Virus record (IMG/VR): IMGVR_UViG_3300030108_000869
Coordinates: 1 to 53,888 of that record
Direction: 5' to 3' (one strand)
Source: a virus
DNA: 53,888 nt
Shown here: in pieces, positions 1 through 5,391 of the stretch
Numbering within the stretch: the first letter of the stretch is position 1
Layout: each line of letters opens with the position of its first letter
Notes under the pieces: generated by a model
Seen by the model: the letters and a program-made list of their open reading frames with translations, nothing else
Told to the model about the DNA's origin: nothing
Databases searched by the model: none
Program-made: the position numbers and the translations under genes

Positions 1-129
1 ATCTATCAATATACCATATGAGTATACAGTTATACATATAACACACAGATAATATAACGTGACCTAAGCATGTCGTCGAATAATAAAACTGCTTTTAATT
101 TTAACCTCTAGCATAGAAAGGTACTATTC
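1..129. other. Left-edge non-coding leader region
   Basis: No gene is seen here. It is very AT-rich and lies upstream of the first + gene. It holds a small hairpin (GTATA-CAGT-TATAC, 22-35, with weaker flanking pairing) and a promoter-like stretch at 93-107 (TTTTAATTTTAACCT) that matches 13 of 15 bases upstream of the gene at 939. If the molecule is circular, this would also be the region upstream of the large terminase, whose reading frame runs off the other edge. None of the - strand 16-bp motifs found elsewhere is seen here. Confidence 0.4.
93..107 (+). promoter_or_regulatory. Putative early + strand promoter-like motif
   Basis: TTTTAATTTTAACCT lies 22 bases upstream of the start at 130. 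The same block with two differences (TTTTAAAGTTAACCT) lies at 906-920, 18 bases before the start at 939. The recurrence upstream of two early genes is seen in the sequence. The promoter role is inference, and two AT-rich copies are weak support. Confidence 0.25.
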
Positions 130-618
130 ATGCAGATTATTTCAGAAGCACGTAATTATCGTATTGATAATGTCGAAATCAATTGGGCTAAATTAGCAAA
201 GCCTGTAAATCCATTTGGCACAGAGCAGTGGGAGCTACAAATAGCTACTACAGATAAAGCTGTTGCAGACGAGTGGTCTAATAATTATCTTAATGTCAAG
301 CAAGACAAATCAGATTCTTCTAAGTTCACAGTCTCGCTTAAGCGTAAAGCTCTTAAAGCTGATGGCACATCTAACGGTCCAGTAAGAGTAGTTGATAAAG
401 CTGCACAACCTTTTGCTGATGTATCAACAATCGGAAACGGTTCTGTTGGCAATGTTATTGTATATCAATATCCGTATGAAACAGCTGGTCGTAAAGGCAC
501 TGCTACATCTCTAACAGCAGTTCAAGTAACTGATCTCAAAGAGTATACAGCTCAAGCAGACTTCACGCCTATTGAAACACCTGCTGAATCTACAGAACAA
601 AATCAAATGCCGTTCTAG
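130..618 (+). CDS. Probable single-stranded DNA-binding protein
   Basis: 162 residues, ATG preceded by AGAAAGG at good spacing. The protein is beta-rich and soluble. Its C-terminal tail, after about residue 145, is unstructured and Glu-rich and ends in QNQMPF. A final Phe after an acidic tail is typical of SSB proteins, both T7 gp2.5 and bacterial SSB ending in PF, where it docks replication partners. It would coat unwound strands and serve the polymerase and helicase encoded at 5.6-10.6 kb. The N-terminal WAKLAKPVNPFGTEQWELQI region resembles marine podovirus SSBs as I remember them. The assignment rests on tail, size and position as first early gene; no OB-fold motif can be proven by eye. 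Confidence 0.55.
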   Translation: MQIISEARNYRIDNVEINWAKLAKPVNPFGTEQWELQIATTDKAVADEWSNNYLNVKQDKSDSSKFTVSLKRKALKADGTSNGPVRVVDKAAQPFADVSTIGNGSVGNVIVYQYPYETAGRKGTATSLTAVQVTDLKEYTAQADFTPIETPAESTEQNQMPF

Positions 619-628
619 GAGACTTGCT

Positions 629-769
629 ATGATACTAACAGGTTTATTTCAAGGAATCGTTACTTTAATGCTGATTGCCGGTACTATTACAAGTGTAGAA
701 TCAACTACATCTCTGGATATTACTGGTCTCAAAGCAAAGAAAGAAGCTATATTCCAAACTAAAGATTAA
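629..769 (+). CDS. Small single-span membrane protein
   Basis: 46 residues. The frame is open further upstream, but the ATG at 629 follows AGGAG (617-621) at ideal spacing and avoids overlapping the SSB-like gene, so I start here. The N-terminal half (residues 2-20, FQGIVTLMLIAGTITSVES) is a membrane span or signal-like segment, followed by a short Lys-rich tail. The stop codon abuts a GC-rich hairpin. The function is unknown; small early membrane proteins of lytic phages often alter host envelope functions, but nothing here shows which. Confidence 0.55.
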   Translation: MILTGLFQGIVTLMLIAGTITSVESTTSLDITGLKAKKEAIFQTKD

Positions 770-789
770 GAGGCTCGCGCCTCTTTTTC
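768..789 (+). terminator. Hairpin with T-tract; terminator or hairpin promoter
   Basis: AAGAGGC (768-774), loop TCGC, GCCTCTT (779-785), then T residues. It overlaps the stop codon of the small membrane gene. It has the shape of an intrinsic terminator. A second copy at 3136-3157 keeps the GGC/GCC top and the TCRC loop and swaps one A-T pair for T-A. That conservation of loop and structure is more than a terminator needs. If a virion RNA polymerase reads hairpin promoters, start sites would fall near 788-790. Confidence 0.55.
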
Positions 790-902
790 AAAGATATAAT
801 AAAACCAGAATGACGCTTAGTCGTAAGGTCGCAAAGCCTTTTATATCTTTTAGTCGTCTAGCACTGCTAATGCTTGAGTGTTCACAGCAGTGCTAGCCGG
901 CT
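790..902 (+). ncRNA. Structured intergenic RNA with two stems
   Basis: No gene fits 770-938. Two long stems are visible. The first is a perfect 10-bp closing stem, AAAGATATAA (790-799) with TTATATCTTT (841-850), enclosing small hairpins such as AAGG/CCTT. The second is an 11-bp perfect stem, CTAGCACTGCT (858-868) with AGCAGTGCTAG (886-896), extended beyond one mismatch by AGTCG/CGGCT. There is no T-run after it, so it is not a terminator. It could be an RNase III processing site as in T7 early mRNA, a 5' leader structure, or an independent small RNA. Confidence 0.5.
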
Positions 903-905
903 TCA

Positions 906-927
906 TTTTAAAGTTAACCTTCATCCG
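906..927 (+). promoter_or_regulatory. Early leader motif before the gene at 939
   Basis: TTTTAAAGTTAACCT (906-920) runs into AACCTTCATCCG (916-927), which ends exactly 11 bases before the ATG at 939. A close relative, AACCCACATCCG, ends exactly 11 bases before the ATG at 3015. Shared sequence and spacing suggest a transcription or translation start element. Its function is inference. Confidence 0.35.
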
Positions 928-938
928 AAAGATTCATT

Positions 939-1433
939 ATGATTTATAGACAACCTCGTAACGGTAAAAACTTTTGGCGTTCTAAGTCATATAAATTTAC
1001 CGTAGCATCTAAAGACGATGAGAGTCTCATCGCACTTAAAAATACTATCGCTAAACAAAATGCTAACGTAAGAAAACATGCTAGAACATATAATATGGTT
1101 ACAGAATACGATATGCTCTACACAGTGCGCCTTATGGCGCGTGGCCCACGCAGATGGCATACCAAATTCAAAGCTCCTCTAGTTCGATACTTCAAAGGTG
1201 CTTACGGTATTCCTCAAACTCAAAAGCTATTACATGGCAATGCTGATTCTAATCTAAACCACAAGTTCGCCGAAGAGTTCGATGTATATGTACATCACGA
1301 TAGGCAAGGTATCGATAAACTAAAACATGAAATCGAAACCGGTCAAACTCCTAGCGTACAGCGTAAAATCGAAAAGCTTAAAAATAAAATATGGCGTTTA
1401 GAGTACGAAGCAAAGCAGGCTAAATATGCATGA
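939..1433 (+). CDS. Hypothetical basic early protein
   Basis: 164 residues, very basic, with no membrane span. It begins MIYRQPRNGKNFWRSKSYKF and has a cluster MARGPRRWHTKFK near the middle. The C-terminal third (about residues 125-164) is Lys/Glu-rich and likely helical, possibly a coiled coil. I do not recognise a family. The basic character would suit nucleic-acid binding, which is inference. Its last codons overlap the start of the next small gene by eight bases, so the two are probably translated together. Confidence 0.6.
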   Translation: MIYRQPRNGKNFWRSKSYKFTVASKDDESLIALKNTIAKQNANVRKHARTYNMVTEYDMLYTVRLMARGPRRWHTKFKAPLVRYFKGAYGIPQTQKLLHGNADSNLNHKFAEEFDVYVHHDRQGIDKLKHEIETGQTPSVQRKIEKLKNKIWRLEYEAKQAKYA

Positions 1434-1521
1434 AGAAAAAACTATATTCGAAATAATCGGCATAACTGTCGGTTTACTATTAGCTCTTCGTGCAGCTCTC
1501 TACTTCTTTTACTATAAATAA
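1426..1521 (+). CDS. 31-residue single-span membrane peptide
   Basis: ATG at 1426 inside the end of the previous gene, stop at 1519-1521. The peptide has a short acidic N-terminus (MHEEKTIFE), one hydrophobic span (IIGITVGLLLALRAALYFF) and a YYK end. Translation is probably coupled to the upstream gene. Its small size makes it uncertain, but the clean amphipathic-then-hydrophobic layout is unlikely in random AT-rich DNA. Function unknown. Confidence 0.45.
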   Translation: MHEEKTIFEIIGITVGLLLALRAALYFFYYK

Positions 1522-1535
1522 CTAAAAGGTTTATT

Positions 1536-1817
1536 ATGCCACTATTTCAAGTATATAAAGATATTATCAATACTTCTCAATCAGTTCTACAAGCTAGATC
1601 TGATGAACTTGAATCTATCGTAAATGATTTTATTGAAGAAACTGTTTTAGAGTTTCGTGAAAATATAACTCAACTAGCAGCTACTAATAATTTTACCGAT
1701 GAAGATATTAATATTATTATTACAGGCTGTCGCACTTCCGATGAATATAAAGATCTCGAAGACATCGAAAACTGCGAAATACGAAATGTTATGACTTCAA
1801 CATTCTGTAATTTCTAA
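1536..1817 (+). CDS. Hypothetical acidic early protein
   Basis: 93 residues, acidic, mostly helical (QSVLQARSDELESIVNDFIEE), with three Cys in the last third. AAAGG precedes the ATG. There is no recognised domain. Its position in the tight early block between a membrane peptide and another tiny acidic gene suggests a host-takeover accessory protein, which is inference from location only. Confidence 0.6.
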   Translation: MPLFQVYKDIINTSQSVLQARSDELESIVNDFIEETVLEFRENITQLAATNNFTDEDINIIITGCRTSDEYKDLEDIENCEIRNVMTSTFCNF

Positions 1818-1819
1818 TT

Positions 1820-1984
1820 ATGGTAGTCGAATATAAAATAATACTCGATGAGAAAGAACGCGATTTGCTTCTTGATCTTATCGAACATCGTATATTCTTA
1901 CTTAAATTTGATACTGAACGCGAACCTAGCGAAGTCAAAGAAGAAATGACTAGGCTAGTACAACTAGGAGGTAGATTAACATGA
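1820..1984 (+). CDS. 54-residue acidic helical protein
   Basis: ATG at 1820, two bases after the previous stop; its TGA overlaps the next ATG as ATGA (1981-1984). It starts MVVEYKIILDEKERDLLLDL and is charged and helical throughout. No good ribosome site of its own is seen, so it may depend on coupling. The end of the gene carries AGGAGG, which serves the next gene. Function unknown. Confidence 0.5.
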   Translation: MVVEYKIILDEKERDLLLDLIEHRIFLLKFDTEREPSEVKEEMTRLVQLGGRLT

Positions 1985-2082
1985 ACCCTTTCAGAAAATA
2001 TTCTTTCTTCGAATGGATTATTATAATCGGTCTTACCGCTTTTATGATTACCATTATTGAAATGCATTTCCCATCGCTATGA
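1981..2082 (+). CDS. 33-residue single-span membrane peptide
   Basis: ATG at 1981 overlaps the previous stop (ATGA), and its own TGA overlaps the ATG at 2079. AGGAGG sits about seven bases upstream of the start, a strong site that supports translation. The span is IIIIGLTAFMITIIEM, after a short basic N-terminus (MNPFRKYSFFEW). It is the third predicted small membrane protein of the early region. Confidence 0.5.
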   Translation: MNPFRKYSFFEWIIIIGLTAFMITIIEMHFPSL

Positions 2083-2294
2083 AACTATTTCATTTCGATG
2101 TCTCTGAGCGATCACCAGTCGATAATAAAGTAAGGTTGTTTGCCAAAGCAACTGCACTTGATTTAGGCTTCGTCACTCATGAAGAACTTAAAAATAAACA
2201 AAAGATTAATGGCACTCATTGGGTTCCATTAGGCTCATTTAAAAATAAAAAAGATGCTTATGATTATATAGGCGTTATTAAATCTTCACGGTAA
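2079..2294 (+). CDS. Hypothetical small protein overlapping tRNA-His
   Basis: 71 residues, starting by ATGA coupling. It contains KINGTHWVPLGSFKNKKDAYDYI, which looks like a small folded alpha/beta domain. I do not recognise the family. Its stop codon (2292-2294) lies inside the acceptor stem of the tRNA that begins at 2290, so reading through the gene's end and maturing the tRNA use the same bases. Confidence 0.55.
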   Translation: MKLFHFDVSERSPVDNKVRLFAKATALDLGFVTHEELKNKQKINGTHWVPLGSFKNKKDAYDYIGVIKSSR

Positions 2295-2364
2295 CTATAG
2301 TGTAAAGGTTGCACGACAGTTTGTGATTCTGTTAGTTTGAGTTCAAGTCTCAATAGTTACCCCA
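2290..2364 (+). tRNA. tRNA-His (GTG anticodon), CCA encoded
   Basis: Full cloverleaf by hand: acceptor GTAACTA/TAGTTAC, T8-A9, D stem GTGT/GCAC with GG in the loop, anticodon stem ACAGT/TCTGT with one T-T mismatch at 31-39, anticodon loop TTGTGAT, four-base variable loop, T stem TTGAG/CTCAA with loop TTCAAGT, then C73 and encoded CCA. G at 2290 supplies the extra G-1 that pairs with C73, the histidine-specific identity pair. This makes the His call very firm. It shares its first bases with the stop codon of the preceding gene and lies upstream of a structured RNA and terminator. Confidence 0.93.
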
Positions 2365-2367
2365 AAG

Positions 2368-2476
2368 TTTTGCAATAAGAGTTAAGGCCTCCTAGTCGGT
2401 AGCGACGACATTAAATAACCACGCAACTTCTCTTGACAGGTTCCTTGAGCTCACTCGGCCTGGTGAGATTGCAAAA
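2368..2476 (+). ncRNA. Structured RNA between tRNA-His and terminator
   Basis: A compact folded region with no gene. A perfect 9-bp closing stem TTTTGCAAT (2368-2376) / ATTGCAAAA (2468-2476) holds AAGAG/CTCTT (2377-2381/2430-2434), GTCG-GTAG-CGAC (2395-2406) and CTCAC/GTGAG (2450-2454/2463-2467), the last stacked directly on the closing stem. The loop of that hairpin (GGCCT, 2457-2461) is complementary to AGGCC at 2385-2389, so a pseudoknot is possible. GGCC is self-complementary, so that pairing needs proof. I do not match it to a known RNA family. It would be co-transcribed with the tRNA and released by the terminator. Confidence 0.55.
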
Positions 2477-2528
2477 ATAAGCCTAGAGCGGCTACAATGA
2501 AGTAGTACCTCTAGGCTTATTGTTTTTT
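2476..2528. terminator. Strong bidirectional terminator
   Basis: A 13-bp perfect stem AATAAGCCTAGAG (2476-2488) / CTCTAGGCTTATT (2509-2521), with further pairing GCTAC/GTAG inside, followed by TTTTTT on the + strand. Read on the - strand the stem is followed by TTATTTTT. It lies between the + transcript carrying tRNA-His and the structured RNA, and the convergent small terminase gene, so it can end both. Confidence 0.85.
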
Positions 2529-2531
2529 CGA

Positions 2532-2543
2532 AACCCACATCCG
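2532..2543 (+). repeat. 12-bp direct repeat, copy 1
   Basis: AACCCACATCCG, repeated exactly at 2992-3003. The two copies bracket the - strand small terminase gene. A related form (AACCTTCATCCG) is at 916-927. Copy 1 has no start codon at the 11-base spacing seen for the other two, so it may be a relic of an insertion or rearrangement, or a promoter reading across the terminase gene. Confidence 0.5.
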
Positions 2544-2547
2544 ACGA

Positions 2548-2952
2548 CTAGTCACTTTCGGCTGAAAGTTCTGCAATTTTCTTTTGCAATTCTTCTTCAG
2601 ATAACTCTGAAGCATCTAACGATAAATTAGTCTGATCGATTCTTTGCAACTTAGGTTGCTCAAACTCTGCTAATGCTAACGCTAGTCTTTCAATAGTTTC
2701 ATGATCTTCTAGCTGTATAGCTTTAGCTAACTGTACTTTTAATATATCTACAGCTGAAGGCATATCACTAACAACTTCATCACGAATCTTTTTAAACTCA
2801 GAAGCTGATAATCTCATAGCTTCTCTTAACAATTTATTTTGACGTTTAGTCTCAGCACCTTTAGCTTGCATTTCTCGAGCTCTATTAGAATCCATAACTG
2901 GTCTTAGCTGTGCAAGTGAATTAGGATGCTTTCCATTATTTTCATAACCCAT
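2548..2952 (-). CDS. Probable terminase small subunit
   Basis: 134 residues. The frame extends four codons upstream to a TTG, but the ATG at 2952 follows GGAGAAA at good spacing, so I start there. The N-terminus (GYENNGKHPNSLAQLRPVMDSNRAREMQAKGAETKRQNK) has the basic N-SLA-L-P pattern of small terminase/DUF5681-type proteins that recognise phage DNA. The middle is helical and the C-terminus is acidic (DASELSEEELQKKIAEL), suited to binding the large subunit. It would hand DNA to the large terminase at 52227-53888. It stands alone on the - strand inside the + early region with its own late-type motif at 2969-2984. Confidence 0.55.
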   Translation of the reverse strand: MGYENNGKHPNSLAQLRPVMDSNRAREMQAKGAETKRQNKLLREAMRLSASEFKKIRDEVVSDMPSAVDILKVQLAKAIQLEDHETIERLALALAEFEQPKLQRIDQTNLSLDASELSEEELQKKIAELSAESD

Positions 2953-2968
2953 AATTTTCTCCAATATC

Positions 2969-2984
2969 TTTTAGGAGACATTTA
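2969..2984 (-). promoter_or_regulatory. Putative late promoter, copy 1 (small terminase)
   Basis: On the - strand this reads TAAATGTCTCCTAAAA, one of three copies of TAAATGTCYCCTWWAA in the window. It ends 16 bases before the ATG at 2952. All three copies lie on the - strand a short way upstream of a gene, which fits a promoter for the phage RNA polymerase at 11015. The role is inference from position and conservation. Confidence 0.55.
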
Positions 2985-2991
2985 TTTTAAC

Positions 2992-3003
2992 AACCCACAT
3001 CCG
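2992..3003 (+). repeat. 12-bp direct repeat, copy 2, in leader of 3015 gene
   Basis: AACCCACATCCG, identical to 2532-2543. It ends 11 bases before the ATG at 3015, the same spacing as the related AACCTTCATCCG before the gene at 939. This makes it a candidate + strand start element as well as a repeat. Confidence 0.45.
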
Positions 3004-3014
3004 GAGTATTCGCA

Positions 3015-3185
3015 ATGAAAACACATATCAGAATAATAAATCCAATGGCTAGAGCTATGAATGAAGGTAGAAGGCGTCAATATGCGCATAAAATTATTCC
3101 GGATAAAACTAAATATAATCGTAAGAAATCTAAACAAGTGGCTCACGCCACTTTTTCTAATAATATAAATAAAGAAAGGAACTAG
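3015..3185 (+). CDS. Small basic conserved-type phage protein
   Basis: 56 residues, ATG at 3015 with GGAG upstream. The sequence INPMARAMNEGRRRQ, then IIPDKTKYNRKKSK, looks like the small Arg/Lys-rich proteins with a VIPDKKKYNRK end that recur in marine phages; this is recognition from memory. A terminator-like hairpin lies inside its last 17 codons, so either the hairpin is not an efficient terminator or the true function of the region is dual. It likely binds nucleic acid, given its charge. Confidence 0.55.
   Translation: MKTHIRIINPMARAMNEGRRRQYAHKIIPDKTKYNRKKSKQVAHATFSNNINKERN
3136..3157 (+). promoter_or_regulatory. Second copy of covarying hairpin element
   Basis: AAGTGGC (3136-3142), loop TCAC, GCCACTT (3147-3153), TTTC. 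Compared with 768-789 the stem differs by A-T to T-A, which keeps pairing, and the loop by G to A. It is inside the 3015 gene and 30 bases upstream of the nucleotide/replication module. A terminator there would cut a gene, so a hairpin promoter or attenuator is a real alternative. Confidence 0.5.
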
Positions 3186-3186
3186 T

Positions 3187-3528
3187 ATGGCTAAAGTAAC
3201 CGCATCAACTGTACTAAAAGAAGCCGCTGAACTTAAAGAAAAGAAGCAGGTAGACTATCAAGGTGATAGATATACTGAAGAAGATTATTTCCCATTCGGC
3301 AATATATCTTACTTACACATGATTCATACTAAGTACTTAAGAATTATGAACTTAGCACAATCAGATGGAACAACTAACTTTGAATCTCTCGAAGATTCAC
3401 TCACAGATATGTCAGTATACTGTGCAATGTTTTCTGCATACTTACAGAATAAAAAGATGGAAGAAAACGATTATGATATAAAAGAAGCAAGCATTATAGA
3501 CAAAATTAATTTTGAGAAAGGCTTATAA
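3187..3528 (+). CDS. DUF1599-like (Nmad1) nucleotide-metabolism protein
   Basis: 113 residues, with AAAGGA before the ATG. The motif DYQGDRYTEEDYFPFG, then HMIHTKYLRIMNL and FESLEDSLTDMSVYCAMF, matches the layout of DUF1599 proteins, also called nucleotide modification associated domain 1: a DYGG-like segment, a helix with K-R, then an ED-L-D-Y helix. Such proteins sit with phage nucleotide-modification genes, and their exact reaction is not established. It heads the module containing a ThyA-family enzyme and MazG, which fits a role in nucleotide pools or modified bases. Confidence 0.5.
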   Translation: MAKVTASTVLKEAAELKEKKQVDYQGDRYTEEDYFPFGNISYLHMIHTKYLRIMNLAQSDGTTNFESLEDSLTDMSVYCAMFSAYLQNKKMEENDYDIKEASIIDKINFEKGL

Positions 3529-3529
3529 A

Positions 3530-3760
3530 GTGCAACATAAAAATCTATTTGATCACAATAAATTTGGTGATGCTATTAAATACAATGTATTAGTATGCAA
3601 ACAACAATATTCTGAAAAGAAAATTGCAATCAAAGTAGAAGAAATTGAATCAATTGAAGAATGGAATAATGATTCTTTATGTGTATACATGAGATCAGGT
3701 ACCAGACTTTATGTTGAAGGTAACCTAACAGATATATTCGCAGATAAGAAAGGTATATAA
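3530..3760 (+). CDS. Hypothetical small protein, GTG start
   Basis: 76 residues. The frame opens at a TTG at 3512, but AGAAAGG (3514-3520) fits the GTG at 3530 far better, and this start falls just after the previous stop. The protein is beta-rich (DAIKYNVLVCKQ, KIAIKVEEIESIEEW, SLCVYMRSGTRLYVEG), resembling a small SH3-like or regulatory fold. No family is recognised. Confidence 0.5.
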   Translation: MQHKNLFDHNKFGDAIKYNVLVCKQQYSEKKIAIKVEEIESIEEWNNDSLCVYMRSGTRLYVEGNLTDIFADKKGI

Positions 3761-3762
3761 CT

Positions 3763-4014
3763 ATGAGTATGACTAGACAAAACTTTGAAGCACTCGCAGA
3801 AATGTGTGCAGATGAAACTAACGAAGAATTACTTTGTGAAGCTACTATTGATTTACTTGCAGCTTTTTGCAGATCTCAAAATAGTAGATTTGATTCTACA
3901 AGATTTCATAGTAGAATCGCTAGCCTCAAAGCTAAACGTAAACTACAACAACGTATGGCTATGAAAGGCGTTAACAAAGAATGGTTTGATTCACATGTTG
4001 AGGTGATAATGTAA
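3763..4014 (+). CDS. Hypothetical small helical protein
   Basis: 83 residues, rich in helix, with four Cys in the first half and a basic C-terminal half (SLKAKRKLQQRMAMKG). The stop codon overlaps the ATG of the ThyA-family gene (TAATG at 4012-4016), so it is co-translated with it. No domain is recognised. Confidence 0.55.
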   Translation: MSMTRQNFEALAEMCADETNEELLCEATIDLLAAFCRSQNSRFDSTRFHSRIASLKAKRKLQQRMAMKGVNKEWFDSHVEVIM

Positions 4015-4865
4015 TGCAAGTATATAATCAAAAGTATTTAAATATAGCTGAAGATATACTAAGATACGGTCATCAAAGAGAAGGAAGGAATGGTGTAGTT
4101 CGCTCTATACCATTCCAAGATCTTATGTTTGATATGCGAAATGATTATTTTCCGCTAATAACATCACGTAAAATATACTATGATGGTGTATTTGGTGAAT
4201 ATGCCGCTATGATTAGAGGGCCTAAAAATATTAAAGACTTTCAGAAATGGGGGTGTAATTACTGGAATGAGTTCGGAGATCCTGATACTGGCGAGTTACG
4301 TCTTAGTTATGGTAATAGTTGGCTTGATTTTAATGGTGTTAATCAAATAGAAGAATTATTATATAATCTTAAACACCATAGATATGATAGAAGACATATA
4401 ATTACTGCATGGAATCCCGCAGATAAAGATCTTACACTACCACCATGTCATTTCTTATATCAATTTTATGTAGATCAAACTGTAGCATCATTTGATCATG
4501 CTAGAAACGGACCTAACGATAATGATACTTCAGATACTTTATCTATGATAATGTATTCGAGATCAGGTGATTGGATGGTTGGTGTACCTAGTGACATGGT
4601 ATTTGGTGCAACTATGTTAGCACATATATCTGCATTAGTTAACTTAAAACCTGGAACACTTAAATTATTTGTAGCAGATGCTCATATTTATCTTGAACAT
4701 TTTACAAAAGCCCAGGAGCAAATAGAAAATGGTTATCTATGGGTAGATGCTAAGTATAGCATACAGCCACAAGTAGGTTTAAACTATAATGAGTTTCAAC
4801 CAAAACATATGGACATATATAATTATGAACCTAGAGGAAATATAAAGTATGAACTTAAAACGTAA
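4014..4865 (+). CDS. ThyA-family dUMP/dCMP methylase or hydroxymethylase
   Basis: 283 residues. Thymidylate synthase fold: DRRHIITAWNPAD (phosphate-binding arginines), LPPCH with catalytic Cys145, RSGDW, and HIY near residue 225. The family transfers a one-carbon group from methylene-folate to C5 of a pyrimidine nucleotide. The notable change is VPSDMVFG: Asp194 replaces the Asn (E. coli Asn177) that reads the dUMP base. T4 dCMP hydroxymethylase has Asp at that place. The usual C-terminal PVA(I/V) is also missing; the chain ends NIKYELKT. It may therefore act on dCMP and feed a modified base, or be a divergent thymidylate synthase. Family certain, substrate open. Confidence 0.88.
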   Translation: MQVYNQKYLNIAEDILRYGHQREGRNGVVRSIPFQDLMFDMRNDYFPLITSRKIYYDGVFGEYAAMIRGPKNIKDFQKWGCNYWNEFGDPDTGELRLSYGNSWLDFNGVNQIEELLYNLKHHRYDRRHIITAWNPADKDLTLPPCHFLYQFYVDQTVASFDHARNGPNDNDTSDTLSMIMYSRSGDWMVGVPSDMVFGATMLAHISALVNLKPGTLKLFVADAHIYLEHFTKAQEQIENGYLWVDAKYSIQPQVGLNYNEFQPKHMDIYNYEPRGNIKYELKT

Positions 4866-5382
4866 TGAAAATTATTCAGAATGGTATGATGACATTAGAA
4901 TAATGCATGATAAATTCGGTGCTAAAGAATGGGTTAGACGCCAATTCGAAGCAAGAAATTATAAATTATTAAATGATTTCTTAGCATTTAGATTAGACTT
5001 TTTAGAAGAAGAGTTTGAAGAAACTCAAGCAGCTTTCCTAAATAAAGATCACACAGAAGTAGTTGATGGTTTAATTGATCTTATTGTTATCGCAATAGGT
5101 ACACTAGAATTATTTAACTGTGATGCTGATAAAGTATGGAAAGAAGTACATAAATCTAATATGGCTAAAGAACCTGGAGCAAATAAATCCAGGAAAAATC
5201 CATTTGGTTTACCAGATATGGTTAAACCAGAAGGTTGGAAAGGACCTGAAATAACTAAATATGATTGCGGAATACTATCAGATATATTTGAATCAGAAAA
5301 AGAAAGACTTCAAATGTTAAGAGAAAAACGTGATCTTGAAAATGAATTCAAAGGTCAAGTAGCAAACTCACAATATGAATAA
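4849..5382 (+). CDS. mazG: MazG-like nucleotide pyrophosphohydrolase
   Basis: 177 residues, overlapping the end of the ThyA-family gene, with AGAGGAAA before the ATG. The core helix FRLDFLEEEFEETQAAFLNKDHTEVVDGLIDLIVIAIG has the EExxE and ExxD metal-binding pattern of all-alpha NTP pyrophosphatases, followed by VWKEVHKSNMAKEPG, common in phage members. It hydrolyses (d)NTPs to NMPs and pyrophosphate. In phages this is linked to altered nucleotide pools or ppGpp, and beside a ThyA-family enzyme it could supply a dNMP substrate. The C-terminal third is Glu/Lys-rich and not part of the core. Confidence 0.8.
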   Translation: MNLKRNENYSEWYDDIRIMHDKFGAKEWVRRQFEARNYKLLNDFLAFRLDFLEEEFEETQAAFLNKDHTEVVDGLIDLIVIAIGTLELFNCDADKVWKEVHKSNMAKEPGANKSRKNPFGLPDMVKPEGWKGPEITKYDCGILSDIFESEKERLQMLREKRDLENEFKGQVANSQYE

Positions 5383-5391
5383 GGAGTATAT

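Noticed and set aside
1139-1151. GCGTG-GCC-CACGC 5-bp hairpin with 3-base loop, like an N4 promoter
   Set aside because: It sits in the middle of a coding gene, is not repeated elsewhere, and one GC-rich short hairpin can arise by chance.
2368-2528. Self-cleaving ribozyme in the post-tRNA RNA
   Set aside because: The hammerhead core (CUGANGA with GAAA) and other cores I know are not present.
2953-2981. Leader peptide read from ATG inside TAAATGTCYCC
   Set aside because: The three copies would give peptides that diverge after Met-Ser-Pro and have different lengths, and no ribosome site precedes them; the conserved DNA fits a promoter better.
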